DNA of 15,229 nt from DATIJP01 sp964569185 (GTDB lineage: Bacteria; Chlamydiota; Chlamydiia; Chlamydiales; Rhabdochlamydiaceae). A program made the position numbers and the translations under genes. Shown here piece by piece: positions 14,149 through 15,229 of this stretch (positions are counted from its first letter, which is position 1; each line of letters opens with the position of its first letter). Location: the NCBI GenBank assembly GCA_964569185.1, contig CAZMTP010000039.1, positions 1-15,229 of the forward strand, written 5' to 3'. The notes under the pieces were generated by a model. That model did not search any database, had not been told where the DNA came from, and saw only the letters and a program-made list of their open reading frames with translations.

Positions 14149-15229
14149 ATAGAATACTTACCAGCCTACTTCTTATTATCTTGTCCGGGTGCGTCATGCA
14201 CACAGCCAAAAATGATCCCCATCAGATTGTCAGCCTACAGATGGTCGATCGCAATGGTTTTTCTGAAACGATTGGTAACAAAGAGCGACTGAACGTATAT
14301 CAAAATGTGGATTTTCTGGCAGCGCAGCCCTATCAAAAAGTATTGCGCGTTTTTGGAAGAGACCATGAAGGTAAAAGCCATTGCAAGATCACAAGCTACC
14401 ATGCCAATGGGGGCGTGTGGCAATATTTAGAGGTATTAGATGGCAGAGCGCATGGTGAATTCAAAGAATGGCACGAAAATGGGGTCTTGAAGATCAGTTG
14501 TCACGTTCTGGATGGGATGGCCGATGTGACACCTTTAGCTCAGACCGGCTGGATTTTCAATGGGAAAAGCTTGGTATGGGACGAAAATGGCCATTTGATT
14601 GCCGATATTCAATATGATAATGGCGTACTTCAAGGACTCTCTACCTACTATTATCCTGAAGGGCAGCTGTGGAAAACGATTCCTTATGACCACCATTTAA
14701 TTCATGGGGAACTAGTTGTTTACAATCAAACAGGGGAAGTTATAGAAAAAATTCCTTATGAAAAAGGAGTAAAACATGGCATTGCAACAGGGAAGTGGTA
14801 TGAAGAGCACCATGACAAAGGACTACTTCTAGAGGCAGTCTATTATGATCCATCAGGGAAAAAAGTGGCAGAAGTGAAAGATGGGGATGGATTACAGGCC
14901 CAATTTGAAAACAGCTCTCTTTATTCTCTTATCCAATATCAAAGAGGAAAAATCGAAGGCGAGATTAAAATTTTTAGTCCTGACGGCCACCTTGTAAATG
15001 TTTACGGCATCAAAGAGGACCAAAAACATGGCGAAGAGTGGGAATATTTCCCCCATTCGACACAGCCCAAACTGCTTGTTTCTTGGTATGAGGACTCCAT
15101 CCAAGGCCTTGTGAAAACTTGGTATGAAAATGGTAATTTGGAAAGCCAGCGCGAGATGAGCAATAATAAAAAACATGGTTTGAGTTTTGCCTATTATAAA
15201 GATGGCCAGCTGATTTTTATGGAAGACTA
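14145..15229 (+). CDS. YwqK/MORN-type repeat lipoprotein (3' end outside the window)
   Basis: An open frame runs from the ATG at 14145 to the right edge (361 codons, no stop). It starts with a lipoprotein signal, MNRILTSLLLIILSGC, with lipobox LSGC and lipidated C16. The rest is built of about 8-10 diverged repeats of roughly 20-25 residues of the YwqK/MORN_2 type: an aromatic strand, a turn with ENG or PDG or PEG, a strand, then GxxxHGE or similar. Clear examples are FKEWHENGVLKI (106-117), LVWDENGHLIADIQYDNGVL (143-162), YYYPEGQLWKTIPY (168-181), IFSPDGHLVNVYG (276-288) and WYENGNLESQREM (326-338). Such proteins form beta-solenoid-like surfaces, often for protein binding. It should be anchored in a membrane facing the periplasm or surface. 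The ATGA overlap with the preceding gene puts it in the same operon as the secretion-platform pair. Function is unknown. Confidence 0.8.
   Translation, partial: MNRILTSLLLIILSGCVMHTAKNDPHQIVSLQMVDRNGFSETIGNKERLNVYQNVDFLAAQPYQKVLRVFGRDHEGKSHCKITSYHANGGVWQYLEVLDGRAHGEFKEWHENGVLKISCHVLDGMADVTPLAQTGWIFNGKSLVWDENGHLIADIQYDNGVLQGLSTYYYPEGQLWKTIPYDHHLIHGELVVYNQTGEVIEKIPYEKGVKHGIATGKWYEEHHDKGLLLEAVYYDPSGKKVAEVKDGDGLQAQFENSSLYSLIQYQRGKIEGEIKIFSPDGHLVNVYGIKEDQKHGEEWEYFPHSTQPKLLVSWYEDSIQGLVKTWYENGNLESQREMSNNKKHGLSFAYYKDGQLIFMED

Noticed and set aside
14892..15176. Minus-strand 94-codon ORF inside the repeat lipoprotein gene
   Set aside because: Antisense shadow of a clear repeat-bearing lipoprotein frame.

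Overview
The window looks like chromosome from a member of the phylum Chlamydiae, probably a non-Chlamydiaceae (amoeba-associated type) lineage. Three things point there. GreA carries the very long N-terminal extension typical of chlamydial GreA (718 aa against about 158 in E. coli). ThyX is a double-length tandem protein of the chlamydial type. thyX, hemB and greA lie in the same neighbourhood, which as I recall is also so in Chlamydia. Base composition looks moderate (roughly 40-45% GC by eye) and quite uniform. Most of the window is compact housekeeping sequence with short spacers and overlapping genes.

Layout. 1-3917 (minus strand): a tightly coupled operon thyX - aromatic amino acid permease (tyrP-like) - uvrB, with an 8-nt and then a 4-nt overlap; uvrB leaves the window at its left edge. 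3979-4947 (plus): hemB, divergent from thyX. 4948-5183: the hemB/yjbH convergent gap, filled by a large imperfect inverted repeat (arms about 48 bp). 5184-7304 (minus): a YjbH-type outer-membrane beta-barrel protein. 7459-9615 (plus): long-form greA, with a recognisable sigma70-type promoter and a start better placed 39 nt downstream of the first in-frame ATG. 9636-10309 (minus): a dinD gene broken by an internal deletion and frameshift, containing a perfect 38-nt palindrome. 10400-11490 (plus): rdgB (HAM1) and a YacP-type NYN nuclease gene. 11477-12070 (minus): yggT and acylphosphatase, the latter overlapping the yacP 3' end tail to tail. 12134-15229 (plus): three translationally coupled genes (PilM/GspL-like, GspM/PilO-like, and a YwqK/MORN-repeat lipoprotein cut by the right edge) that look like the start of a type II secretion or type IV pilus-related inner-membrane platform operon.

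Functional threads. Nucleotide and genome maintenance is prominent (thymidylate synthesis, NTP-pool cleaning, excision repair). Envelope functions are the permease, the YjbH barrel, YggT and the secretion-platform cluster. The most interesting points are the complementary decay of ThyX motifs between the two halves of the tandem protein, the freshly broken dinD with its perfect palindrome, the inverted-repeat element beside hemB, and the coupling of a repeat lipoprotein to a secretion-platform pair. I saw no tRNA, rRNA, CRISPR array, transposase or phage gene. There is no gene-free stretch longer than about 240 bases.
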